Positions 22,893 through 31,706 of a stretch of DNA of 64,000 nucleotides are shown here, in pieces. The stretch spans positions 496,001-560,000 of the forward strand of contig JAJJXM010000034.1 of assembly GCA_024516155.1 (NCBI GenBank), given 5' to 3'. Under the pieces are notes generated by a model. That model searched no databases and was not told the origin of the DNA. It saw only the letters and a list, made by a program, of their open reading frames with translations. The DNA comes from Pyronema omphalodes. Lineage: Eukaryota; Ascomycota; Pezizomycetes; Pezizales; Pyronemataceae. Every line of letters begins with the position of its first letter. The stretch's first letter is position 1. The translations under genes were made by a program, and so were the position numbers.

Positions 22893-25695
22893 ATGAACGT
22901 CGACCTCCACACCACAGCTAATGCTGTGCTACATACCCTCTCCGTCGGTTACGACCCAAAACACGGTTTTGGTGCCATGAGCAACAGCAACTATGACACC
23001 GCCTGGGTATCCATGATTAAACACCCATTAACCGGGTCATGGCTCTTTCCAGAATGTTTCCATCGGCTTCTTGCCTGTCAATCTGATCGTGGTTGCTGGA
23101 ATGGTAATCCCTCCGACGAATTCTCTGTCATCCTGAATACTTTGGCCGGATTACTGGCCGTCAAGAAGCACATAGTCAACACTCTCCCCAGCGATCCTGA
23201 AAGCGCTAAATTTGATAAACCTATGCTCCTCAGCCGGCTCACTAGAGCCATAGCCTTCCTCAATGCCGCCTTAGAAAAATGGAATCCCGATGAAACTCTA
23301 CATGTGGGCTTCGAATTTATAGTCCCGGGAATTTTGGATTTATTGAGAAAAGACGGGATTGATTTTCAGTTTCCTGGTTTAATCCGGCTGAAAGAATTAC
23401 GGGAAAAGAAATTGGCTGTTTGTAAGCCGCAATTGCTGTATAAGAGGAGTTTACCGACGTTGCATTCTCTTGAGGCGTTTGTAGGGCTTGAAGGTTTTGA
23501 TTTTAATAAAATCAAACATCATCTTACAAATGGGAGTATGATGGCGTCTCCAAGTTCGACAGCGGCGTATTTGATGAATGTGGATGAGTGGGATACGGAG
23601 GCGGAGGAGTATCTCAGGTTTGTGATTGAAAGGGGAAGGGGGACTGAAGACTATGGGGGACTTCCAAGTGCGTTTCCGTCGACATTTTTCGAGTTCTCAT
23701 GGGTGGTGGAAAATCTTCTAGAGAATGGGTTTGACGTTGGGAAATTGGATGGGGACAGTCTGGACAAGATTAGGGGCATTCTGGAGAAGGGCCTGATTGA
23801 TGGGAAGGGACTTTTGGGGTTTGGTAAGTCAATATTGACACGCCTGATTTTCAACATGCATGCTGACCTCGTTTTAAGCCCCAGGCCTCATGCCTGATTC
23901 CGATGACACGTCCAAATCTCTAGTTGTGTTAAACCGGCTCGGCGTTCACGGAATCTCACCCGACTCTTTAATCGCAGAATTCGGAAAACCAGACCGCTTT
24001 AAAACATATTCCTTCGAACGTAACCCAAGCTTCACCGCAAACTGCAACGTTCTAAAGGCCCTCCTGCAATATGTCACGCCCGAGAAGAACTACGCCACAC
24101 AAATCGAAACATGCGTCCGGTTCATCTCCCAATACTGGTGGAATTCCTGGGAGGCCCTACAAGATAAATGGAGTCTCTCTATGGGCTACCCAATCATGGT
24201 CATGTCACAAGCTCTCGTCAAACTTTACTCCCTCTGGGAACAGGATCTGCTCCCACAGCTGCCGAGTGAGCTTATGCAGCTCCAGCTTCCCGTGGTGTTG
24301 ATGCAAGGCCTAACGAGAACTTTGTATGCACAAAACGCAAACGGATCTTGGGGCCACCTTTCCGGCTATGAGGAGACGGCATACTCTGTTCTGACGTTGG
24401 CTAATATCTCTTCACTCCCTTTCACTAAGATACTTGATGAAGAAATCAAAACCGCGATCCTCCGAGGCCGGACATTCCTTCGCAGTGCCGATATTGCGTC
24501 AGTCAAAGGCGATTGGTTGTGGATAGAGAAGACGACATATCGCTCTCAACCCTTGGCTCAGTCGTATTTCCTCGGTGCTCTCCAGTGTAAGACTCCGACC
24601 ATGAAGCTGGGGCCGAAGGTTGAAGAGCTCTTCACAGCTGTCTCAGCACCAAAGATCGAGAAGTTTTCAACCTTCTGGGGAAGCTTGCCAGTCTATGCGG
24701 GTGTACCGCAATGGAACATCAAGGCATCGTTGGTGGAAGCTTATTTATTCTTACCGCAGCTGAAAGCAATCCGGCTTGAGGTGTTTGACCGAGAAGGACT
24801 GCTGCCGGAGAGGTATCTGGAGTATATTCCGTTTACATGGACGGGAGCGAGTAATAAGGGTGGAACGTTTGCGAGTGCTCAGTTGTTGTATGACATGATG
24901 GTAGTGTCGTTGTTGAACTATCAGGCCGATGAGTACATGGAGCACGAGACCAAGTATCGATACCAGGACAATTTATCCGACATTGGTCAAGTAATCAGGG
25001 GGGTGTTCGAGTCCTTTGCGAATAACCTTTCTGAAAATGACGACACAAACCAGGACGCCTTTCCTCGACACCTCCGCACATTTACCAAAGCTGCTCTTCA
25101 GCATCCCAGGGTAGTACACGCCAACGATGAAATGAAATCCCATCTCTTCAATGAGATTCACATATTCTTTAAAGCCCACCACCAACAGGCAGTTGATAAT
25201 TTGCAATTAGCAGCCCAGATAACAACGCCAAAGAAGAGCTTCCATACCTGGGTCAGGGGAGTATCGGCCCAGCACACCTCCGCTCACTACTCCTATGCGT
25301 TCTACCACTGCTTAGCAGCTCACGCGGGAGAAAAGTATCAGCTCACTACCGTGCAACAAAAGTATATCTCCCAGGATGTCATTATGCATCTTGCGTCATT
25401 GTGTAGAATGTACAACGACTATGGATCTTTACAGAGGGACCAGGATGAGACGAATGTCAACAGTATGATGTTTCCGGAATTTAGGAGGTTCGAGACAGAT
25501 GTGGAGAAAAAGAAGGAGCTGTTGAAGTTGACGCAGTATGAGAGGCGGTGCTTGGAGCTGGCCCTGGATGCGTTGGAGATGGAGTTGAAGAGTGATGGAA
25601 AAGAGAGGTTTATGAGGCTAATAAAGATGTTTTGTGATGTGACAGATACGTATGGATGGGTTTATGTTGTACGGGATATAGGGACGAGGACGTGA
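22893..25695 (+). CDS. Bifunctional diterpene cyclase (CPS/KS type), 915 aa
   Basis: Two exons, 22893-23823 and 23879-25695. The acceptor at 23878 is chosen because it restores the family text GFAPGLMPDSDDT across the junction. The first domain holds the class II motif DSDD (317-320), whose middle Asp protonates GGPP to give a copalyl diphosphate. The C-terminal domain holds a class I metal motif reading DEYME (661-665), where fungal CPS/KS enzymes usually have DEFFD, and the second metal motif NDYGSLQRD (823-831). The length of 915 is close to the usual ~950. Substrate entry is cytosolic GGPP; no GGPP synthase lies nearby. The product could be ent-kaurene, a related tetracyclic (aphidicolane, pimarane) or another labdane-derived skeleton. 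The flanking P450s and FAD oxidase are its likely tailoring partners. Confidence 0.93.
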
Positions 25696-25847
25696 TGGTG
25701 AGAGTTTAAAGTGTAACTGTATTTCCTATCAGGCGTTATAGCTTCGGATGTGTTCAGAGGGATGGAAAAGTCATTGCTTACGTGGGGGTATCTAGCTACA
25801 TTGAGCTCTATATTAATCTCTATGGCAGTCAGCTTCCTGTAAACTGA

Positions 25848-26573
25848 CTAGTGATCTCTGATGATGGACTCACACACAACTGACTCTCCTTCCCGAGCGA
25901 GCCCACACATTCCCAATGTAACATCAATCAGTGCCCAATGCTTCGGATTGACGCTTCCCATCCACCCAAGCCAGCCGTGTCCGATTTTCCTGAAGGCAAC
26001 TGCTGTCTGACTTTCATCATTTATCTCGTCTGGAGGGAATATCTTGCCCTTAGCCGATAGAACATCCTTAATCTGGTAAATTTTGTCCTTCTCCGCAACA
26101 CCCTGGAGGAGAGTGAACTTATCATGAATGGATATTCCGGTATCCAAGTGGTCTCCTGCCTCGTCTCCGTACATTTTCTTGAGCCCATCAGCATAAGGGT
26201 TAAAGTGAACACCACATGTTCCACCCCCAGCGTAACTCCACAGTATGCCCCAAGTCCCCCGCATCCACTGGTCGAATTTCCCAGACTCCATCAGGGCTGG
26301 AAAAGGCCCGTACATAATTGTAGTTCCTCCATTCTGCGTGTACTCCACAAGTGTTTGACCAAACTCGAGATTCTGCATCACTTCCGGATCAGCTAGAAGG
26401 ACTGCCTGCGGCCGGGTCGCTTCATCCTCGAGGAGATCCCGGGCTTCGTTGCAAGAGTAGACCTGTCGATGATCGGCAGCTTCATCAAGTTTCATCCATA
26501 GGTCTCTGGTGTATGACCCCATTACTGAGGCATCAAGATCTGAGAAGATTCCAATAACGGTAGGCTTCGACAT
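25848..26573 (-). CDS. Hypothetical protein, amidotransferase-like fold suspected, 241 aa
   Basis: A single-exon protein of 241 residues that I cannot place in a named family. It opens with a beta strand and loop (TVIGIFSDLDASVMG), then QAVLLADPEVM and a GGTTIMYGPFP segment. This spacing of beta strands resembles class I glutamine-amidotransferase or ThuA-like folds, but no Cys-His-Glu triad is evident. The C-terminal half has HGWLGWMGSVNPKHW and a Cys-containing end. No signal peptide or membrane segment is present. It lies tail-to-tail with the cyclase gene, with 152 bases between stops, and head-to-head with CNS1. It is therefore either the last gene of the diterpenoid cluster or a flanking gene of unrelated role; the sequence does not decide. 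Confidence 0.7.
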   Translation of the reverse strand: MSKPTVIGIFSDLDASVMGSYTRDLWMKLDEAADHRQVYSCNEARDLLEDEATRPQAVLLADPEVMQNLEFGQTLVEYTQNGGTTIMYGPFPALMESGKFDQWMRGTWGILWSYAGGGTCGVHFNPYADGLKKMYGDEAGDHLDTGISIHDKFTLLQGVAEKDKIYQIKDVLSAKGKIFPPDEINDESQTAVAFRKIGHGWLGWMGSVNPKHWALIDVTLGMCGLAREGESVVCESIIRDH

Positions 26574-26870
26574 GATGGCGCAGGGATGTCACGGTAAACG
26601 GTTTGCGTGTCGTTCTACGTCATCGCGTCTGCCAAAGACGCGTTGATCACCATGTCTTGGCGAGTTGACGTAGTTCGCACGCAAGAAACTGCTGACTGCG
26701 CGTGTTTTAAAACGCGGCCTGTGACTTCGGCAAATTCCGGTTGCCCCGCCAAAATCTTTACCCCTCCAAAATTGCTCATCTCTGCTCATCTCGCCGAGCT
26801 ACACGAAAATCCCCCATCACCTCCCTCAACCCATACGAGCTCTCACGTATAGCTCTATCCTACCGCAGCT
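26574..26870. promoter_or_regulatory. Short divergent promoter (unknown gene / CNS1)
   Basis: 297 bases separate the start codons of the minus-strand unknown gene and the plus-strand CNS1 gene. The CNS1 side is C/T-rich (CCCCATCACCTCCCTCAACCC), a common feature of constitutive fungal promoters. No TATA box is clear. Confidence 0.5.
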
Positions 26871-28067
26871 ATGGTCCACATTGAAGAAATCCCCGACGAT
26901 GAGCCCCTTAACCACCCCCACGGCCTCAAGAATGAGCACCTCTCCCTCGACCGCATGATCGCCGAAGCCGCATCCGCTCACTTCGGGCGCCCTATGACTG
27001 GAGCCGATCTTCCTGACGCCATGGCTGCCGTTAAATCCGTTTCCGCCGACGAGTTCATCCGCCAGATGAACAAGATGCCGCTCTTCATGACCGAGCTCGA
27101 CGAGACTGGAGAAAACGACGAGGGCCCCAACGAGGCGTTGGAAGCTATCAAGGCATTGCAGGAGGAGGGAGAACCTTGGGAGGTCGCACAGAACTTTAAG
27201 ATCTCTGGAAATGAGAGATTTAAGGTCAAAAACTATGAAGATGCTAGGGAGTTCTATACCAAGGCATTGAACGTCAACTGCGACAGAGATGATATCAACA
27301 TTGCTTGCTTGAACAACAGGGCACAGTGTAACTTGGAGATGAGGAATTACAGGAAGTGTATTACGGACTGTAAGGCAGTGTTGAAGCTTGATGTCAAGCA
27401 GGACAAGGCATGGTTCAGGTCTGCGAAGGCATTGTTGGCTTTGGACAAGATTGAGGAGGCGGAGGCATGCATCGACAACGCAATCTTATTGAAACCGGAT
27501 CATAGCCAGGTTGCGGAACTCGGAAAGAAGATCAAGGCACGAAAGGACCACCTGGAGAAGATGGAGAACCAGAGGAAGGAACGGGAAAGAAGGAAGAAGT
27601 GGGAGGAGGACGCTATCAAGATGTCATTGCAGGCGAGAGAGATTTCAACAAAGAGCACCAAACAGCCTCCCGAGATGCCGGATGGTGTTAAGATCAAGTT
27701 TATGGAGGAGGGAAAGATTGAGAGTGGTCTTTCATTCCCCGTACTATTGATCTACCACCTTCACCTTCAGACTGACATGATTGCTGCCATGCCCGAGACA
27801 ACGAGTGTCGGAGACCAGCTCACAGAAGTCTTGGCCGAGCCTTTGGAGTGGGATCAGCAAAGGGAGTACACACCTAACAGTGTAGAGTGCTACATGGAGA
27901 CTAAGACTGGTGGATTAGTCAAGGTCGGAAAGAATGTCAGTCTGTTGGCAGTTTTGAGCAATGGCAAGTGCGAGATCACCGACGGATTGGTCAGAATTTT
28001 GGTTGTTCCCAAGAAACGCAACGCCGAATTCATTGAAAACTGGAAGAAGACCATGAGGAAGGCATAG
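26871..28067 (+). CDS. CNS1: Hsp90 co-chaperone Cns1/TTC4 homologue, 398 aa
   Basis: An intronless gene for the TPR co-chaperone Cns1 (TTC4 in animals), an essential adaptor that binds the C-terminal EEVD ends of Hsp90/Hsp70 and is linked to translation elongation factor folding. The N-terminal segment ends in FIRQMNKMPLFMTELD, a hallmark of the family. Three TPR units span about 105-215 (FKISGNERFKVKNYEDAREFY, ACLNNRAQCNLEMRNYRKC, KAWFRSAKALLALDKIEEA) and carry the clamp-type Lys, Asn and Arg residues. A charged coiled-coil helix follows (about 216-255), then the C-terminal wheel domain (about 270-398), ending in FIENWKKTMRKA. Codon use is strongly biased toward C/G-ending codons early on, as in well-expressed genes. 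This conserved housekeeping gene marks the right border of the diterpenoid cluster. Confidence 0.93.
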   Translation: MVHIEEIPDDEPLNHPHGLKNEHLSLDRMIAEAASAHFGRPMTGADLPDAMAAVKSVSADEFIRQMNKMPLFMTELDETGENDEGPNEALEAIKALQEEGEPWEVAQNFKISGNERFKVKNYEDAREFYTKALNVNCDRDDINIACLNNRAQCNLEMRNYRKCITDCKAVLKLDVKQDKAWFRSAKALLALDKIEEAEACIDNAILLKPDHSQVAELGKKIKARKDHLEKMENQRKERERRKKWEEDAIKMSLQAREISTKSTKQPPEMPDGVKIKFMEEGKIESGLSFPVLLIYHLHLQTDMIAAMPETTSVGDQLTEVLAEPLEWDQQREYTPNSVECYMETKTGGLVKVGKNVSLLAVLSNGKCEITDGLVRILVVPKKRNAEFIENWKKTMRKA

Positions 28068-28922
28068 GTGTGGGTGGGTTCAGGAGTTCAAAAGTTATAA
28101 ATTGCATTATTCTCTTTCGCTATATATTTAAAACAGTAACTGCAGGCAGTTTGTATGAATATTGTAGGTTTTGCTTGAGGATTTTGTGTAGAAGCGTTCC
28201 GTAGACGATAGTTGCGAATTAGTCCTACGTCGGAATCCTCAATCGAAGTTGAGGGGGCTGTGATCGCCTTGACCCTTGGAGGAGCGTTAACTTTGGGTCT
28301 AGTGCAACATTATGAATGTCCGTAAATCCCATCCGCAATGGCACTTGACGGTATATCATTCTGAACGCGCCATTTACAGTCTCGCAATATTTGATTAATT
28401 CTCAAAATACGGTTATGTTATGACACATCTATTGATAGCATAAAATTATGTGTCTCTAGATTTCGAGCCTGTGGAGTAATGCACAAAGAGATAGAAAGAT
28501 AGTACGACATGAAAATAATGCAAATCTAGGTATAAGACTGATATGTACCACCTTTAGCACTGCCACTAGGCTAAACAAAGGTCCTAATACCGAGTGATTC
28601 CGGATGATATATAATTATCCAGGCGCTCCGCTTTATCGGACGCAGCTATGGAGGGGGATGCATGCAAACTAAGTGCAAGATCGTTTGGCGCATTCTTCTA
28701 CATACCTCTTTCCCAATATATTTACCCCTGCTAAGTACCTGTTTTGGGAAAAGGTTATTGTGGAATGCTTGAAGATTATCACGGGCGACATGGATTTCGT
28801 TAATTTTTCCCCAAAAAGGGAAATATAAACGACTATTAGTGCCGTAAATTTTTATAGGCTCGAAAATTTGCAAGTCCTATGTACATAAAGAAAATGGAGG
28901 TACGTGTGTTTCAAGCCCAGCT
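28068..28922. other. Intergenic, nothing recognised
   Basis: AT-rich 855 bases with the CNS1 3' UTR and the promoter of the membrane-protein gene. One short minus-strand frame at 28646-28873 has no support. Confidence 0.45.
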
Positions 28923-30737
28923 ATGCGTTCGATGTCACTTCTACGAAGACGTGTTTCGTCTCTCCTTCTTCTCGGCATAACAAAAACTGCAAAAGCTCAA
29001 GGAATCGCCGTTTCATCCACCGCTGCCTGGTCTTCACAAATCGTCGCCTTTTGGGGAGCCGTATTTATCGGTGTACGCTCTTCCGAGCAAGGTGCTGTTA
29101 CCAATGCCATTTCCTCACTCGCCACGAGAGTTACAATTTTATCCGATAGTATTCACCTGTATCAATCACTCCGTCGTGGGGACTGGACGATATTTTCCGG
29201 CTGGGACAATGGTTTGACTCGTATGGATGTCGTCGTAATCAGCTGGAAAACACCTCAAGATCTCAAAAAGCTAGTTCTTCAAGTTACAACTCAAATCGCT
29301 GGACTCACACGAACATGGGAAATATTAGTCGTTGGTCGAAAGCTCACAGAAGATTCTCAGATGTCCTCTAACGCCTGCTGGATCCAGAGTCCTCGTTGTG
29401 CCGATTTCTGTACCGCGAGGGTAATGGAAACCCGAGCACCATTTTTCCCACTGACTTTGGAACAAATCGAAACCGCTTGTACACTATTCCAAGAAAACCT
29501 TATACCAATCGACCAGATTATATATAACCTCGTTATCACCCGCGAATCCCGGGCCACCCGATGTGCCTATGTCAACGAAGTCCCAGCGGAGGTTCAACAG
29601 GGCATGACGCCTGCCCGCTTTTTTACCGGCTTTCAACATAAGGAAGCTAATATTCCATTCGTTGCGCTCTCTGGAAGAACTGGGCAGTTTGGTGTATCGA
29701 GATCTATCGTTATGGTTTGCGCTACGCTGATGTATTCAATGCTACATCTCACCGTTGCTGTTGCTGTTGGACTTATGGCTGCTGCTACAGGCCGTGGACT
29801 AGCGGTTTGGTTGATGGTTGTCCGAGCTACATTGAATAACCTTGGTGTTGGTGGAATTGGCGGTGATGAAGCGATTTCGGTATTATGGGGGTGGAATAAT
29901 GTTGCGTTGTATTACGAAGCCATGGATGGGGGATATTATTCGGCGGGAGACGCTGTGGCATCTGGGATGAGGCCTGTGATGTTTCTCTGCAGTTTATTGA
30001 TTCCTTTACTGGAGGTTTGTGTAATCGGAGCAGGATGGGGATACGGAGCTTGGACTGCAACAAAACTGAAGCCGGTAGGAGTTGTTGGGCATGGAACGCT
30101 GGTTTTATCGGTCATCGTTACGTTGGCACTGTCGGCGAGAGCTGCGGTTAGTGTGAGGAGGAGGGTTTTGGGCCGGTTGATTGGACTTCGGCAGATGCAG
30201 CATTATATAAGATACACCATTGGACAACGACGAACAACTATTCCTACGGGACCGATTTTATCCGATAAAGAAACTCCGGCGGAATTGAAACTCCTGGTGG
30301 CTGTTTTGAATAACGCAACCGACGATGGAGCAGCGGTTATTGCGGCAATGAGTATTCTTCGTTCACCGTTGATTTGTACCCGTATCTCAGAGCATGTTAC
30401 GCAGAAGATTCTGAAGTTCGATTACAAATCAGATGAAATAGTTGGTTCGGCTGGGAAGCCATTGAAGACATCTGATAAATACCACTGGATACAATCACTT
30501 GTCTGTATTTTTCTCACCGCAGCATGTGCTGTTACGGCTGCTTTGTATGCATATTTGGATATTCCAACGTGGGTCAAACCGGTGGTTGAATTTTTGTTGG
30601 TTATAAGTGTTTCTTGGTTTAGTATTTTAGATCGAACCGGTGCTCTTCCTCATCACCCAGATGCATATCTTTGTTTTGTAGTTGCAAGTCTTGTATCTTC
30701 GGCGCTATGGTATGTGGGAGTAAATGGGGCAGGTTAG
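28923..30737 (+). CDS. Orphan multi-pass membrane protein, 604 aa
   Basis: A single-exon gene whose product I do not recognise. Residues 1-260 are mainly soluble, with one moderately hydrophobic N-terminal stretch and Cys-containing loops (SSNACWIQSPRCADFC). The C-terminal half has about six membrane segments: near 268-295 (MVCATLMYSMLHLTVAVAVG), 345-372, 383-405, 503-522, 528-547 and 560-580. A small-residue stretch, LNNLGVGGIGGDEA, and a polar loop with an Arg-rich start (about 405-450) separate the first three helices from the last three. It does not match transporter, GPCR, or glycosyltransferase signatures I know. The start is the first ATG in frame; a second at 28932 is also possible. 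Confidence 0.65.
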   Translation: MRSMSLLRRRVSSLLLLGITKTAKAQGIAVSSTAAWSSQIVAFWGAVFIGVRSSEQGAVTNAISSLATRVTILSDSIHLYQSLRRGDWTIFSGWDNGLTRMDVVVISWKTPQDLKKLVLQVTTQIAGLTRTWEILVVGRKLTEDSQMSSNACWIQSPRCADFCTARVMETRAPFFPLTLEQIETACTLFQENLIPIDQIIYNLVITRESRATRCAYVNEVPAEVQQGMTPARFFTGFQHKEANIPFVALSGRTGQFGVSRSIVMVCATLMYSMLHLTVAVAVGLMAAATGRGLAVWLMVVRATLNNLGVGGIGGDEAISVLWGWNNVALYYEAMDGGYYSAGDAVASGMRPVMFLCSLLIPLLEVCVIGAGWGYGAWTATKLKPVGVVGHGTLVLSVIVTLALSARAAVSVRRRVLGRLIGLRQMQHYIRYTIGQRRTTIPTGPILSDKETPAELKLLVAVLNNATDDGAAVIAAMSILRSPLICTRISEHVTQKILKFDYKSDEIVGSAGKPLKTSDKYHWIQSLVCIFLTAACAVTAALYAYLDIPTWVKPVVEFLLVISVSWFSILDRTGALPHHPDAYLCFVVASLVSSALWYVGVNGAG

Positions 30738-31053
30738 GTTTAATTAGATCATTTGCTTTAGCTATTGTTTATGGACAATGAAGCCATACTGTTTATACCC
30801 GACACCAACCAAAAGAGTAACCAAGCGTCGAACATGTTTCTGAATCACAATATCAATTCTGCTTGGGAGGAACAGCGTAAAGATGTCGTTTTATATATTC
30901 ATGTGCACATTCAATAGAATTCATTTATCAAATCACTGCGATGCGATTTGATGAAAATACCATATATTCGAATCATTAACACTACAGCATAATCATATCT
31001 CTTTTCTATAAGAGTCAAATAACACCACCTATTTCCAGGCTCTCCTATATTCT
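30738..31053. other. Convergent 3' intergenic
   Basis: 316 AT-rich bases between the convergent membrane-protein and secreted-protein genes. Only 3' UTR sequence is expected, and nothing else is seen. Confidence 0.5.
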
Positions 31054-31706
31054 TCAGCAAGAAACCTTCCCAATCTTCAGCCTAACCTTTTCGCAGCCCT
31101 TAGCGGTCCCAGGTCCATCCCACACAATCTTCCAACTTGGTGTATAATACGGCTGCAACTGATCTGTCGGTACCATACAGGCCTTCCAATTCTCCTTCCC
31201 ATTGAACTGTAAATACCCACCCTGTGTCTCAAATCCCGTGCCAACACCTCCTTCCGGCATGAAAACAGAGAAGGGATTCGTGAAGGAGATTGGTTGTGCT
31301 TGTGTTTCGTAAAGGAAAAGCCTTTGTGTGCCGCGTTGGGTGCTGTGGAAAGAGGTGAAGAACATGCCGTATCTTAAATCGTAGCTCGCAACTTGAACAT
31401 TCGATTGGTTAGTAAGATATCTGATGATACTGAAGGACATATATACGAGGTAAAGGTTCAGATTCACGGTTGTATTTGATGTTTCCGATGTATGCAGATC
31501 CTATCGGTAGTGTTTAGTATTTCTCAGATCAAACTGTGATTATATTTTATGCTCAACATACCATTGAAGAACATTAACTGATTCCATATAAGGCCGCTGA
31601 TTGGAGTGTCGACGGTTAGGGTGAAGCGGTTGTATGCGCTTCCTTCGACAGCAGAAGCGAACGCACCAACGACAGCCGTGGCGAAGAAAAATAGCTGTTT
31701 GATCAT
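31054..31706 (-). CDS. Small secreted protein, 178 aa
   Basis: Three exons on the minus strand: 31706-31562, 31500-31447 and 31391-31054, with introns of 61 and 55 bases. The second intron carries the consensus branch point TTACTAAC, which supports it. Its donor is GTATAT, less common but in frame. The 178-residue product has a clear signal peptide (QLFFFATAVVGAFASA, cut after about residue 18-20). The mature part is beta-rich and contains two Cys that could pair (WKACMVP and the terminal KVSC), plus one at KGCEK. It resembles the widespread fungal secreted family with a FxLxVDTPxSGLIWNQ-like start and a GxFETQGGYLQF part (DUF7907-like, my best guess). It is an effector-like or cell-surface protein of unknown role. 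Confidence 0.75.

Noticed and set aside
23890..25695. A separate gene starting at the in-frame ATG 23896 region
   Set aside because: It continues the cyclase frame: splicing 23823 to 23879 gives the conserved GFAPGLMPDSDDT text, so both parts are one CPS/KS gene.
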